The position numbers were made by a program, and so were the translations under genes. From an uncultured bacterium (GTDB taxonomy: Bacteria; Bacteroidota; Bacteroidia; Bacteroidales; Bacteroidaceae), in the NCBI GenBank assembly GCA_905214795.1, contig CAJMNM010000011.1:16270-80269 (forward strand): a DNA stretch of 64,000 nt, in the 5' to 3' direction. The notes below the pieces were generated by a model, which saw only the letters and a list, made by a program, of their open reading frames with translations, had not been told where the DNA came from and did no database searches. This document shows, one piece after another, positions 25,069 to 34,861 of this stretch. The number at the start of each line of letters is the position of its first letter. Within the stretch, counting starts at the first letter, position 1.

Positions 25069-25629
25069 TTATTTTGAAAATACCAATCCGTCGTATACAT
25101 AACAATCTCCAAATTCTTCATCTCCCAACCTCTGTCTGTCACTGATTGTGATTTTCTTACTTGAAGGATTATATGTCAATACTGCCTGATAGGTATTTCC
25201 ATCACGTCCGCTTATAAACTTAACCGTGGCTTTATTTCCCTTTGGCTGACTATCAGTTATAACACATTCATCTATCCTTATGCTGGCTCCATTAACTATG
25301 GTTACATTAATTGTACCAAAACATTGCACTTCATCACCATCAAATGTCATCCCGACAATAGACTTATTATAAAGGTCTATTTTCATTTCTCCTTCGGAAT
25401 TGTTTGATTTCAGATTCCAAACACCTTTAAACGGACCGGAGGTATCATATGTTGCCGCTTGAGAAACAGTATCAGCAGCCGCCTTTTCTTTGTCATCAGT
25501 CCCTAATACCTTATCTACCGTTTCCAGTACCTTACCTATTTTTTCGAAAAGCTGTGCATTCGCCGGTTTTGGACAGGCTAGACCAATAAACAACACCATT
25601 AAAAAAAACACTTTTTTCATATTCGTCAT
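25069..25629 (-). CDS. Small secreted protein, lipocalin-like, unknown function
   Basis: About 186 residues with a signal peptide (KKVFFLMVLFIGLACPKPANA). Mature part: a short amphipathic helix (LFEKIGKVLETVDKVLG), then an all-beta region opening FKGVWNLKS, with alternating hydrophobic strands and an ending DCYVYDGLVFSK. The GxW opening and size recall DUF4923-type lipocalin-like Bacteroidales proteins, but I do not recognise it firmly. Start could be 25629 or 25620 (MKK); the frame upstream of that is not credible. Confidence 0.6.
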   Translation of the reverse strand: MTNMKKVFFLMVLFIGLACPKPANAQLFEKIGKVLETVDKVLGTDDKEKAAADTVSQAATYDTSGPFKGVWNLKSNNSEGEMKIDLYNKSIVGMTFDGDEVQCFGTINVTIVNGASIRIDECVITDSQPKGNKATVKFISGRDGNTYQAVLTYNPSSKKITISDRQRLGDEEFGDCYVYDGLVFSK

Positions 25630-25737
25630 ATTTTTATTTATTATGTGAAAAATTACTTCTAAAAAGTCATTTACAATACATCTCAATAATCTCAGGATAC
25701 TTATACCACAGAATAAGATAACTATTGACTCATACAC

Positions 25738-26398
25738 TTCATATATCAGTATTTTAATTCATGAATATATAAGAAATCAATATCTTTTATAAGGTTATTA
25801 TCCATATAGTCTTATTATGCGAAATAAATCAATTTATATTTATACAAATCAGTATTTATAAAACACTCAGAAAATTATCATGTTAGATCCATAATACATA
25901 ACAATATGTAATATTTTATTCCTTTTAATAGATAAAAATAAATCAATTGCAATATTACATAATTAATTACTAATTAACAACAAAAACATAGAAATAAAAA
26001 TATTTATATACCAATAAAGAATCAAATTCAGGAAGAATAATAGAGCTTAATCTCCTGTTTAACATTAAAATAAACAAATCATGACACTTCTAATAATAAC
26101 TCCACAAAAAATATTTATCTTCATTTCGTCAACCTAATGCACAAGATAGTTTAATCGGTGATCTGTTATTCAATAATAGACTGTCATCACAGATATTTGT
26201 CCTTTTTTGCAAGGATATTAAAAGATTCTATGTAAATTTAATGTCTGAAAAGTCTGACATTAAAAATATCATGATGCAAACCAAGCTTATATCATGTATT
26301 TCATATTCTGTGAAAACAGATGAAGAATATCCAGACTACAGATACAAACATTGAACAAAATTTACGACACAGTATTAATTATCATTATCCGACTCAGT
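25738..26398. other. AT-rich intergenic region, no gene seen
   Basis: About 660 bp, very AT-rich, with no frame of family character, no tRNA-like fold noticed and no clear -7 box close to the next gene. Confidence 0.5.
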
Positions 26399-27619
26399 AT
26401 GAAAAAACAAATCTTAATGGAAGGATTATATACAAATGTGGCACATTACCTGTCTGAACTTGGAATAGAACAGACTAATATCAGTTGGACCACACAGCTT
26501 ACTTTTATTATCATTATATTACTTATTTCGTTTCTCACCACAAAGATTTTCCGACTGCTTATCATGCCGGCCATACATAAAATCACATCGCGCACGAAAG
26601 CCTCATGGGATGACTATCTTTTTAATGAGAAAATGATGACGTGCTTCTGCCGGATGATTCCTCCTATCATGTTTTATCTGTTGCTTCCGCTGTTATTCAG
26701 CAACACCCCCTGGTTACTCAATTTCTTATTAAAAGTCTGCCTGATTTACCTGGTGGTCATGACCTTATTGCTGATCAATGCCTTTCTGGACTCACTATAC
26801 GAGATTTCCATCGCTCATGAAACATTCCGTAACCGGCCTTTAAAAGGTATTTATCAGATGATTAATCTGGTTTCAATCGGTATAGGTATAATTGTCATAA
26901 TCAGCATTCTGATAGACCAGAACGCTACAACAATTCTTGCAGGACTAGGTGCATCGGCAGCTGTACTGATGTTGATATTTAAAGACAGTTTATTAGGCCT
27001 TGTTGCCGGCGTACAACTTTCTGCCAACGACATGCTCCGCCCAGGCGACTGGATTACAATGCCTAAATATGGTGCTGACGGTCATGTGACAGAAGTCACG
27101 CTGACTACGGTAAAAGTCTGTAATTTCGACAAGACCATCACAACAATTCCTCCTTATGCGTTAGTAAGTGACTCTTTTCAAAACTGGAGAGGAATGCGTG
27201 AAGCCGGTGGCCGACGAATCAAACGGTCTATCAATATAGACCTGTCGACCATACATTTTTGCTCAAAAGATGAAAAACAGCGTCTGGCTTCATATCATTG
27301 GATTACAAAGGATGAAGCTGACGCAGAAACGAAACTGGTTAATCTTTATGTGTTCAGAAATTACATCATGCGTTACTTACGCAATCATCCCCGAACACAT
27401 AAAGAACTGATGATTATGGTCAGACAAATGCAGCCCACACCGGAAGGCCTCCCGTTGGAAATCTATTGTTTCACCAATACAACCGTATGGCCCGAGTATG
27501 AAGAAATACAGGGAGAAATCTTCGATCACTTACTTGCCGTAGTTCCTGAGTTCGGGCTAAAAATATTCCAACGCCCTTCAGGTAATGATTTTACCAACGC
27601 TTATCGGACAGAAGCTTAA
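26399..27619 (+). CDS. MscS-family mechanosensitive channel (YbdG-like)
   Basis: 406 residues with about five transmembrane helices; the pore-lining helix and beta domain read GLGASAAVLMLIFKDSLLGL followed by RPGDWITMPKYGADGHVTEV and TTIPPYALVSDSFQNWRGM, the YbdG/YnaI subgroup pattern. It would open under membrane tension to release solutes. The ATG at 26399 is preferred to a TTG at 26351. It is convergent with uxaA, the stops being only 13 bp apart, and no hairpin was found between them. Confidence 0.9.
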   Translation: MKKQILMEGLYTNVAHYLSELGIEQTNISWTTQLTFIIIILLISFLTTKIFRLLIMPAIHKITSRTKASWDDYLFNEKMMTCFCRMIPPIMFYLLLPLLFSNTPWLLNFLLKVCLIYLVVMTLLLINAFLDSLYEISIAHETFRNRPLKGIYQMINLVSIGIGIIVIISILIDQNATTILAGLGASAAVLMLIFKDSLLGLVAGVQLSANDMLRPGDWITMPKYGADGHVTEVTLTTVKVCNFDKTITTIPPYALVSDSFQNWRGMREAGGRRIKRSINIDLSTIHFCSKDEKQRLASYHWITKDEADAETKLVNLYVFRNYIMRYLRNHPRTHKELMIMVRQMQPTPEGLPLEIYCFTNTTVWPEYEEIQGEIFDHLLAVVPEFGLKIFQRPSGNDFTNAYRTEA

Positions 27620-27632
27620 AAGGCATATGTGA

Positions 27633-29126
27633 TTAAAGCGTCACACCTGTTTTAAATATGGCTATCCCCCGGTTGTCATGCTTTTCGTTCTGCGTAAGCT
27701 GACCACCGGCCACAGCACATATCAAATCGATAAAACGACGACTTACAGATGACATACTTTCTCCTTCGACCAATGTTCCGGCATTGAAATCCATCCAATT
27801 CCCCTTATGTAAAAACAAAGGTGTATTGGTTGAAATCTTAAGTGTCGGCACAAATGTGCCGAAAGGAGTCCCGCGACCTGTTGTAAACAATACCATATGA
27901 CAACCGGCTGCCGCCAAAGCTGTAGACGCCACCAAATCGTTACCCGGAGCACTTAACAAATTGAGACCACCTGTTGTTATCCTATCTCCATATTTCAACA
28001 CATCACATACCGCCGAACTGCCTGATTTCTGTGTACAGCCCAAAGATTTCTCTTCTAAAGTAGATATACCACCGGCTTTATTACCCGGCGAAGGATTCTC
28101 ATAGACCGGCTGTCCCTGTTTCAGAAAATAATCCTTAAAGTCATTAATCAAACGGACTGTCTTATTAAACAATTCTGCTGTGGCACAACGATTCATCAAT
28201 ATGGTTTCTGCACCGAACATCTCGGGCACTTCGGTTAATACAGTCGTACCACCACAAGCCACCAGATAATCGGAAAAGACACCTAAAAGAGGATTTGCTG
28301 TAATACCGGACAATCCGTCGGAGCCACCACATTTAAGTCCTACACGCAAAGCCGACAATGGCACCGGCGTTCTCTCATCTGCTATGGCAATCTGATAAAT
28401 CTCGCGCAACAAAGCCAATCCACGCTCCATCTCATCTGTTTCGTGCTGGCATACCATAAAACGAATACGACTTTTGTCATATTCGCCCAACATATCCATA
28501 AAGGCCTCGGGCTGATTATTCTCGCACCCTAATCCGATAACCAGAACGCCTCCGGCATTAGGATGAAGCACAATGTCACGCAATATGCGACGTGTGTTCT
28601 CATGATCATCACCGAGCTGTGAACAACCGTAATTATGCGGATAAGCCACAATAGCATCTACACCACGACTTCCGGTTTCATTTTTCAAACTGTCGGCCAG
28701 ACGCTCAGCTATACCGTTCACACAACCTACCGTAGGAACAATCCAGATTTCATTCCTGATTCCCACATCACCGTTCTTACGACGGTAACCCATAAATGTC
28801 GGTACATCAATAACAGGTTCCCGTTCATCCGATAAAGGAACCGGAGCATACACGTAACCACAAATACCGGATAAACCAGTATGAATATTATGCTCATTCA
28901 CCCATCCTCCGGCAGGTATTGATGTTACCGTACGCCCTATTGGAAAACCATATTTTACAACCTCTTCACCGGCACTGAAGTTCTTAAGTGCTATTTTATG
29001 ACCGGCCGGAATGGTTTCTACAAGTTGGAGCGAAAGTCCTGCAACCTGAATTAAAGTACCTTCCGGCAATGTCTGCAATGCAACCGCCACATTGTCGGAA
29101 GGATGAATCTGTGTATATAATGTCAT
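27633..29126 (-). CDS. uxaA: Altronate dehydratase
   Basis: A 497-residue iron-dependent dehydratase converting D-altronate to 2-keto-3-deoxy-D-gluconate. The N-terminal SAF domain (about residues 10-90, KNFSAGEEVVKYGFPIG) is followed by the UxaA core with GRRNGDVGIRNE-like YRRKNGDVGIRNE, PHNYGCSQLG and LKCGGSDGLSGITANP. Length agrees with E. coli UxaA (495). The start is MTLYTQIHPSDNV at 29126; the extra 32 codons upstream overlap the end of uxaB. Last gene of the sugar operon. Confidence 0.93.
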   Translation of the reverse strand: MTLYTQIHPSDNVAVALQTLPEGTLIQVAGLSLQLVETIPAGHKIALKNFSAGEEVVKYGFPIGRTVTSIPAGGWVNEHNIHTGLSGICGYVYAPVPLSDEREPVIDVPTFMGYRRKNGDVGIRNEIWIVPTVGCVNGIAERLADSLKNETGSRGVDAIVAYPHNYGCSQLGDDHENTRRILRDIVLHPNAGGVLVIGLGCENNQPEAFMDMLGEYDKSRIRFMVCQHETDEMERGLALLREIYQIAIADERTPVPLSALRVGLKCGGSDGLSGITANPLLGVFSDYLVACGGTTVLTEVPEMFGAETILMNRCATAELFNKTVRLINDFKDYFLKQGQPVYENPSPGNKAGGISTLEEKSLGCTQKSGSSAVCDVLKYGDRITTGGLNLLSAPGNDLVASTALAAAGCHMVLFTTGRGTPFGTFVPTLKISTNTPLFLHKGNWMDFNAGTLVEGESMSSVSRRFIDLICAVAGGQLTQNEKHDNRGIAIFKTGVTL

Positions 29127-29148
29127 AACACGATACTTTATACAACAA

Positions 29149-30603
29149 TTATTCTGACATCTCAAGAAAACGGGAAACGGTTTCCAACATACCGTTATCG
29201 TGAATTGACTGCAAATAACCACACAGACAATCAGTCAGCCCCGGAATGAGATTAAGATTCTCATGCCACAACCACTCGGCACCTAAAACGCCTTCGGCTA
29301 TCCCTGCCATAGACTGTCCGGCCCACAGCGTTTGAAGCAACGACATAATCTCCGGTGAATCGTTCGGAACAACAGGTGCTCCATCAGCACGCTGCCCACC
29401 TTTATAATAGGTAATAATGGCCGCCAAACCCAAAACAAGTCCTTGTGGCAATTTACCAAAACGCTGCAAATAAATCTTCAGACCGGGTAAATCACGCGTG
29501 GCATATTTAGGAAAAGAATTGAGCATGATAGATGTCACCTGATGGTCGACAAAAGGATTTGTAAAGCGCTCCATAACATCGTCTGCAAAACGTTTCAATT
29601 CGTCTTCGGGCAGCTGAAGTGTCTGCATCAGTTCGTCATACATGACCCTATGAATATACTTTCCGATAACCGGATGCTTGCATGCATCGCGTACAATATC
29701 TATACCCGATAAATAAGCAACAGGAGATAAAACGGTGTGAGGTCCGTTTAGTAACGTCACCTTACGCTCATGATAAGGCGCCTCTGACGATACAAAACTT
29801 ACATTCAGTCCGGCTTTATCGGCAGGAAATTCCTCCGCTATTGACTGGGGAGCTTCTATCACCCACAAATGAAAGACCTCGCCCTGAACCACAAGATTAT
29901 CATCATATTGAAGTTTCTCTTTAATCTGCGCAATATCTTTTCTTGGAAAACCAGGCACAATACGGTCTACCAAAGTGGCATAAACACCACAGGCTGTCTC
30001 AAACCATTGTCTAAACCCGTCACCTAACTGCCATAAGTCGATATACTGTCTGATTGTATCTTTTAATTTGTGCCCGTTGAGAAATATCAGCTCACAAGGA
30101 AAAATAATCAGTCCTTTCTGTACATCACCATTAAAATGACAATAGCGATGATAAAGCAACTGGGTCAGTTTTCCGGGATATGAAGCAGCCGGACGGTCGT
30201 CCAAACGACAATGAGAATCAAAATTAATGCCGGCTTCAGTCGTATTTGAAATAACAAATCTAATCTCCGGCTGTTCTGCCAATGCCATATAATCATCAAA
30301 GTCACGATATGGATTCAACGCACGGCTGATAACATCAATTAAGCGGAAAGAATTAACCTCTACCCCTTTATCTATTCCCTGAAGATTGACATGATAGAGT
30401 CCATCCTGGCTGTTCAGCACATCAATCATCCCCTTCTCTATCGGCTGGACCACCACTACACTACTGTTAAAGTCAGTTTTTTCATTCATATTGGATATTA
30501 TCCAATCTACAAAAGCACGTAAAAAATTGCCTTCACCAAACTGTATGATTCTTTCAGGTCGGACGACTTTTCCTGCTGTCTGACTATTTAACGCTCTCAT
30601 CAT
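29149..30603 (-). CDS. uxaB: Tagaturonate reductase
   Basis: A 484-residue NAD-dependent reductase of the mannitol-dehydrogenase family, converting D-tagaturonate to D-altronate. The N-terminal ERIIQFGEGNFLRAFVDW is the Rossmann-region signature of UxaB, and KVTLLNGPHTVLSPVAYLSG carries the conserved active-site lysine/asparagine/histidine. It links the upstream L-galactonate dehydrogenase to UxaA. Spaced 8 bp after the dehydrogenase and 22 bp before uxaA. Confidence 0.92.
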   Translation of the reverse strand: MMRALNSQTAGKVVRPERIIQFGEGNFLRAFVDWIISNMNEKTDFNSSVVVVQPIEKGMIDVLNSQDGLYHVNLQGIDKGVEVNSFRLIDVISRALNPYRDFDDYMALAEQPEIRFVISNTTEAGINFDSHCRLDDRPAASYPGKLTQLLYHRYCHFNGDVQKGLIIFPCELIFLNGHKLKDTIRQYIDLWQLGDGFRQWFETACGVYATLVDRIVPGFPRKDIAQIKEKLQYDDNLVVQGEVFHLWVIEAPQSIAEEFPADKAGLNVSFVSSEAPYHERKVTLLNGPHTVLSPVAYLSGIDIVRDACKHPVIGKYIHRVMYDELMQTLQLPEDELKRFADDVMERFTNPFVDHQVTSIMLNSFPKYATRDLPGLKIYLQRFGKLPQGLVLGLAAIITYYKGGQRADGAPVVPNDSPEIMSLLQTLWAGQSMAGIAEGVLGAEWLWHENLNLIPGLTDCLCGYLQSIHDNGMLETVSRFLEMSE

Positions 30604-30611
30604 TAAATCAA

Positions 30612-31628
30612 TTAAAATTCAACCAATATACGAAATACTTTACCCGGCTGCTCAGACCAGTTCTTTAAAGCGTCACCTGCTTTCTCCGGCATCACCACAC
30701 AACTGATAAGACGCTCTTTTGGACATGCTCCATGACGCAAATATTTAATTACCGCACGGAAATCTTCCGGTAAAGCATTGCGTGATCCCCGAATATCCAG
30801 TTCTTTCTGAACAAAATATTTTGTTTGAAAAGCCACTTCTGTTTTAGCATATCCTATACATACGACCCGACCTGTAAAACCGACCTCATCAACAGCCATC
30901 ACATAGGTAGCCGGACTTCCGACCGCTTCGATTACCACATCAGGTCCCAAACCCTCTGTCAACTCATTAAGGCGTGCGTGTACATCTTCTGTCCGGGAAT
31001 TGATTGTATAATCCGCTCCTATCTCACGTGCCAACTGTAATTTCTCATCATCAAGATCAACAGCTATTACTGTCGCACCACGTAACGAAGCACGCACTAC
31101 AGCTCCCAGACCAATCATTCCACAACCAATCACCATTACCGTATCACCATCGGTAACCTGACCTCTTGCTACAGCATGAAAGCCCACACTCATTGGCTCA
31201 ATCAAAGCACAGTCACGTACTGATATACCATCTGCCGGAATCACCTTCTGCCAAGGTAATACCACATACTCCGTCATGGCACCATTGCGCTGCACACCTA
31301 ATGTCTCGTTATGCTCACAGGCATTTACTCTACGGTTGCGACATGAGGCACATTTTCCACAATTTGTATAAGGATTAACTGTTACCACCATGCCCGGTCT
31401 CAAAGTTTCAGGAACACCGTTTCCAGTCTCCTCAATCACGGCACCAATCTCATGACCGGGGATAACAGGCAATTGAACCATCGGATTTCGACCAAGATAA
31501 GTATTCAAGTCAGAACCGCAAAATCCTACATATTTAATTCTCAACAACACCTCACCGTTTCCACAATCAGGCTTCTGAATATTTTCAACCCGAACATTAC
31601 CGGGTTCTACAATCTGAACTGCTTTCAT
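30612..31628 (-). CDS. Zinc alcohol dehydrogenase, probable L-galactonate 5-dehydrogenase
   Basis: A 338-residue medium-chain dehydrogenase. Catalytic-zinc residues lie in GFCGSD and PGHEIG, structural-zinc cysteines in CGKCASCRNRRVNACE, and the NAD Rossmann motif is MVIGCGMIGLGAV. Its place after a FucP-type transporter, lactonase and aldo-keto reductase matches Bvu0222, the L-galactonate dehydrogenase of Bacteroides vulgatus that yields D-tagaturonate, and tagaturonate is the substrate of the next gene product (UxaB). Other family members act on L-threonine or polyols; the context decides. Confidence 0.82.
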   Translation of the reverse strand: MKAVQIVEPGNVRVENIQKPDCGNGEVLLRIKYVGFCGSDLNTYLGRNPMVQLPVIPGHEIGAVIEETGNGVPETLRPGMVVTVNPYTNCGKCASCRNRRVNACEHNETLGVQRNGAMTEYVVLPWQKVIPADGISVRDCALIEPMSVGFHAVARGQVTDGDTVMVIGCGMIGLGAVVRASLRGATVIAVDLDDEKLQLAREIGADYTINSRTEDVHARLNELTEGLGPDVVIEAVGSPATYVMAVDEVGFTGRVVCIGYAKTEVAFQTKYFVQKELDIRGSRNALPEDFRAVIKYLRHGACPKERLISCVVMPEKAGDALKNWSEQPGKVFRILVEF

Positions 31629-31726
31629 TTTTATATAGTTATTTTTCTGTCATTTTGTTCATTCATTGTTTTTAAAAGATCTCAACCGACATCTTTCTAC
31701 GAGAAAAAGTAATCGCAGCAAATGTC

Positions 31727-32977
31727 CTAATCAGTCACACGATATCCTCTCCAACCGTAATACGCACAGCAAACGAAACATACCATCGGTATCAAATATG
31801 CTATCGAATAAGTTTCAGGATAATGGTTCATTACGTATGCCGTCAATTGAGGCAGGCAAGCATTACCGATAATAGCCATTACAAGAAAGGCAGAACCACT
31901 TTTTGTGTCTTCACCCAAATCGGCTATGGCCAAAGAGAACTGGGTCGGATACATTATAGACATAAAGAAAGATACCCCTATCATGGCATATAATCCAATC
32001 ATTCCACCACCGCTTATGACAATTACCGCACACAGGACAATATTTATCAAAGCATAGACCAGCAACATATTCTGCGGACGGAAACGTGACATCAAGCCTG
32101 TACCTACCCAACGTCCGAGCAGAAACGCAAGCATATACAAACCGAAAAAGGTTGTGGCCTGTCCTTCGGGAATACCGACATAATAACAGCAGTAAACAAG
32201 GAATAAACTGTTAATTGCTGTCTGTCCGCCATTGTAGAAGAACTGACTGATAACTCCCCAACGCAGATGTGAACGTTTAAGAACTGAGAAATTAATCAAA
32301 GGTCCATGCTGGTCTTTATGCTCCTCTTCCGGAATGGCCGGCAAATGATAAAATATAAAAACAACAGCTATAATCAGCAATAAGCCCGCAAGCAAGAGAT
32401 AAGGCATCTTCATCGCATCGGTCTCAAACTGAATATATGCCTCCCATCCGCCTTCATAATCCACCGGCAACGTTTCACGGGTAAAATGCTGGCCACTCAA
32501 TACCAATTTACTAAGAAACATGGCCGAAACAAAAGCGCCAAGCCCGTTGAATGACTGAGCCAGATTGAGTCGGCGTGATGCTGTTTCGGGTGCTCCCAGA
32601 ACCGTCACATAAGGATTAGCCGCTGTTTCAAGGAAACACATACCGGTAGCTATAATGAAAAAGATACATAAATAAGCCCAATAAGATTTTATCTCGGCAG
32701 CCGGAAAGAACAACAATCCGCCACAAGCAGCCAGCAACAAACCGAAGATAATACCGGACTTATAACTGAATCGTTTCATAAACATGGCTATTGGTATCGG
32801 GAATATGAAATAAGCCAGCCAATAAGCCGTTTCGGTAAAAGAGGCTTCAAAAGTATTTAACTCACAGGTTTTCATCAGCTGTCTGATCATGGTCGGCAAC
32901 AGATTACTGCTGATGGCCCATAAAAAGAACAGACTGAAAATAAGTGTCAAAGGCAAGAAATATGATTTACTTTTCAT
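31727..32977 (-). CDS. FucP-type sugar:proton symporter
   Basis: A 416-residue MFS permease with about 12 membrane helices, in the fucose/glucose/galactose:H+ symporter group (ETAYWLAYFIFPIPIAMF, FLETAANPYVTVLG, RLNLAQSFNGLGA). The ETAANPYV and RLNLAQSFN segments are hallmarks of the FucP group. By position it corresponds to the transporter within the B. vulgatus L-galactose cluster, so L-galactose or L-fucose (which differ only at C6) is the likely cargo. It overlaps the lactonase gene by 4 bp. Confidence 0.88.
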   Translation of the reverse strand: MKSKSYFLPLTLIFSLFFLWAISSNLLPTMIRQLMKTCELNTFEASFTETAYWLAYFIFPIPIAMFMKRFSYKSGIIFGLLLAACGGLLFFPAAEIKSYWAYLCIFFIIATGMCFLETAANPYVTVLGAPETASRRLNLAQSFNGLGAFVSAMFLSKLVLSGQHFTRETLPVDYEGGWEAYIQFETDAMKMPYLLLAGLLLIIAVVFIFYHLPAIPEEEHKDQHGPLINFSVLKRSHLRWGVISQFFYNGGQTAINSLFLVYCCYYVGIPEGQATTFFGLYMLAFLLGRWVGTGLMSRFRPQNMLLVYALINIVLCAVIVISGGGMIGLYAMIGVSFFMSIMYPTQFSLAIADLGEDTKSGSAFLVMAIIGNACLPQLTAYVMNHYPETYSIAYLIPMVCFVCCAYYGWRGYRVTD

Positions 32978-33897
32978 TCGGACATATTTTTAATATACGG
33001 CATAGCCTGTTGAGGACCAAAGCCATAAAACATTTGAGCATTTTTTCCCAGGAATTGTGTTTTTTCCATCTCTGTCAACTCATCTGACTTTATAATAAAA
33101 TCATAAGACATACGGTATGTAATAGCCGTAATTGTACGCGGATAGTCAGACCCCCACATAAGTTTATCCATTCCGACTTCATCAGCAGCCTGTCTAATGG
33201 CTTTAACTGCACCGGAAAAAGGATAAAACTCATCATTGAAAAGCCATGTGATACCTCCCGACTCAATCATTACATTCGGATGTCTGGCAAGACGAATCTG
33301 AGAAAGCCAGTCGGGACGGGTCACCATACCGAAATGCCCGATTGCTATTTTCAGATTCGGACATTCACTGATAATTTCTTCCATCTCTCCTGTCTGTATC
33401 GTTCCATCAGCCAAATCAACGGACAAAATCATGCCATGTTGTTCCATCATATGAAACATCTGCATCATCTCATCGCTGTTAAGCCAAACTCTTCCTTCGG
33501 ATAACAACAAACGGCCGGCCGGAATTTTAATGGCTTTGAAACCTTGCTTAACCAACTCACAGGCTTGGTTGAAGAAACCCGGTTTACGGAATTCACACAT
33601 CCCGCAAACCAGAAAACGTTCCGGATATTTTTTTGCCACCCTGCTAAGGTAGTCATTCTGAATACCGTCTATGAATTCCTGGGTCACTACAGCAGCTGAG
33701 ACCTGAGCATAATCCATGTTAGAAAGAAATACCTCAGCTGTATTTCTACCATCAATCATAAAAGGAGGCAGCATTTGTCTTACTTCTCCCATAAAGAGAG
33801 AACGGCCGTTATCCAGCGTGCGTATCGGCTTGCCATCGACCACCGTATCCTGCCACAACCACAAATGAGAATGTGCATCTATAATGGTATAATTCAT
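32974..33897 (-). CDS. Amidohydrolase, probable L-galactono-1,5-lactonase
   Basis: A 307-residue COG3618-type lactonase with a TIM-barrel metal site: DAHSHLW (HxH, residue 8), IAIGHFGM and MWGSDYPR. This family includes L-fuconolactonase and the L-galactono-lactonase Bvu0220. It would open the lactone made by the aldo-keto reductase encoded 13 bp upstream, giving L-galactonate. Substrate preference between L-galactono- and L-fucono-lactone cannot be read from sequence; UxaB/UxaA in the operon favour galactonate. Confidence 0.83.
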   Translation of the reverse strand: MNYTIIDAHSHLWLWQDTVVDGKPIRTLDNGRSLFMGEVRQMLPPFMIDGRNTAEVFLSNMDYAQVSAAVVTQEFIDGIQNDYLSRVAKKYPERFLVCGMCEFRKPGFFNQACELVKQGFKAIKIPAGRLLLSEGRVWLNSDEMMQMFHMMEQHGMILSVDLADGTIQTGEMEEIISECPNLKIAIGHFGMVTRPDWLSQIRLARHPNVMIESGGITWLFNDEFYPFSGAVKAIRQAADEVGMDKLMWGSDYPRTITAITYRMSYDFIIKSDELTEMEKTQFLGKNAQMFYGFGPQQAMPYIKNMSE

Positions 33898-33909
33898 CTT
33901 GTCTCATTT

Positions 33910-34842
33910 TTAAGAATTAGCCCAACTGACACGTTGTTGGTCACCAATAATATCTTTCACCTTGCGCACCAACTCCCAATCAATAGGTTCTTCTATATAG
34001 TGGAGATTCTTCAATACATTTTTCGGATTGGCAGAACTAAACAAGGTTGTGGCAATCCGTGGATTGCTAACAGCATATTGCATAGCCAATTTCTCTATAG
34101 GATATCCTTGAGAGTTACAATATTCGGCAGCCCGCTTACAAGCCTCAACCAGTGGAGCCGGTGCCGGATGCCAATCGGGCACACCACGCTGTGTCAATAA
34201 CCCCATAGATAATGGAGACGCGTTAATCACACCTATTCCCTTTGATTCAAAATAATCAAGAAAATCAACCAATTTGTCATCATTCAATGTATAATGACAA
34301 AAGTTCAACACGGTCTCTACCGTTCCTTCGGGTACACGGTCAATCACCCATTGCAAATTCTCCAGCTGCAAGTCTGTTATACCGACATGCCCCACTATGC
34401 CTTTATCACGTAACTCTACTAATGCCGGCAGAGTTTCATTGACAACTTGATTCAAATCTGCAAATTCAATGTCATGCACATTAATCAAATCAATATAATC
34501 GACATGCAAACGTTCCATACTCTCGTATACACTTTCCGTTGCACGTTTACCCGAATAATCCCAGGTATTGATTCCATCATGCCCGTAACGCCCCACTTTA
34601 GTGGACAGAAGATATGACTCACGGGGCAATTCCTTCAACGCTTTCCCCAATACGGTCTCCGCTTTATAATGTCCGTAATATGGCGACACGTCTATAAAGT
34701 TCAGTCCGTTATCCACCGCTGTGTATACGGCTTCAATAGCATCTTTCTCACTGATAGTTCTGAAAACTCCCCCAAGTGACGAAGCTCCGAAACTGAGCCG
34801 CGGCACCATCATTCCTGTTTTTCCGCAATTTACGTATTCCAT
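33910..34842 (-). CDS. Aldo/keto reductase, probable L-galactose dehydrogenase
   Basis: A 310-residue AKR. Catalytic residues: Asp in FIDVSPYYGHYKAE (with Tyr), Lys in LLSTKVGRYG and His in DLINVHDIEF; the NADP/NAD-binding part includes ASPLSMGLLTQRG and a C-terminal ATTLFSSANPKNVLKN. The form is that of plant-type L-galactose dehydrogenase and of Bvu0219, which oxidise L-galactose at C1 to the lactone. It starts the metabolic part of the operon, 20 bp after the GH31 gene. Confidence 0.83.
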   Translation of the reverse strand: MEYVNCGKTGMMVPRLSFGASSLGGVFRTISEKDAIEAVYTAVDNGLNFIDVSPYYGHYKAETVLGKALKELPRESYLLSTKVGRYGHDGINTWDYSGKRATESVYESMERLHVDYIDLINVHDIEFADLNQVVNETLPALVELRDKGIVGHVGITDLQLENLQWVIDRVPEGTVETVLNFCHYTLNDDKLVDFLDYFESKGIGVINASPLSMGLLTQRGVPDWHPAPAPLVEACKRAAEYCNSQGYPIEKLAMQYAVSNPRIATTLFSSANPKNVLKNLHYIEEPIDWELVRKVKDIIGDQQRVSWANS

Positions 34843-34861
34843 AATATTAGATTTACTTTTT

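Noticed and set aside
32974..33897. Assigning the lactonase operon purely to L-fucose catabolism
   Set aside because: A fucose route would need a fuconate dehydratase and 2-keto-3-deoxyfuconate dehydrogenase; instead a zinc dehydrogenase followed by UxaB and UxaA fits L-galactonate.
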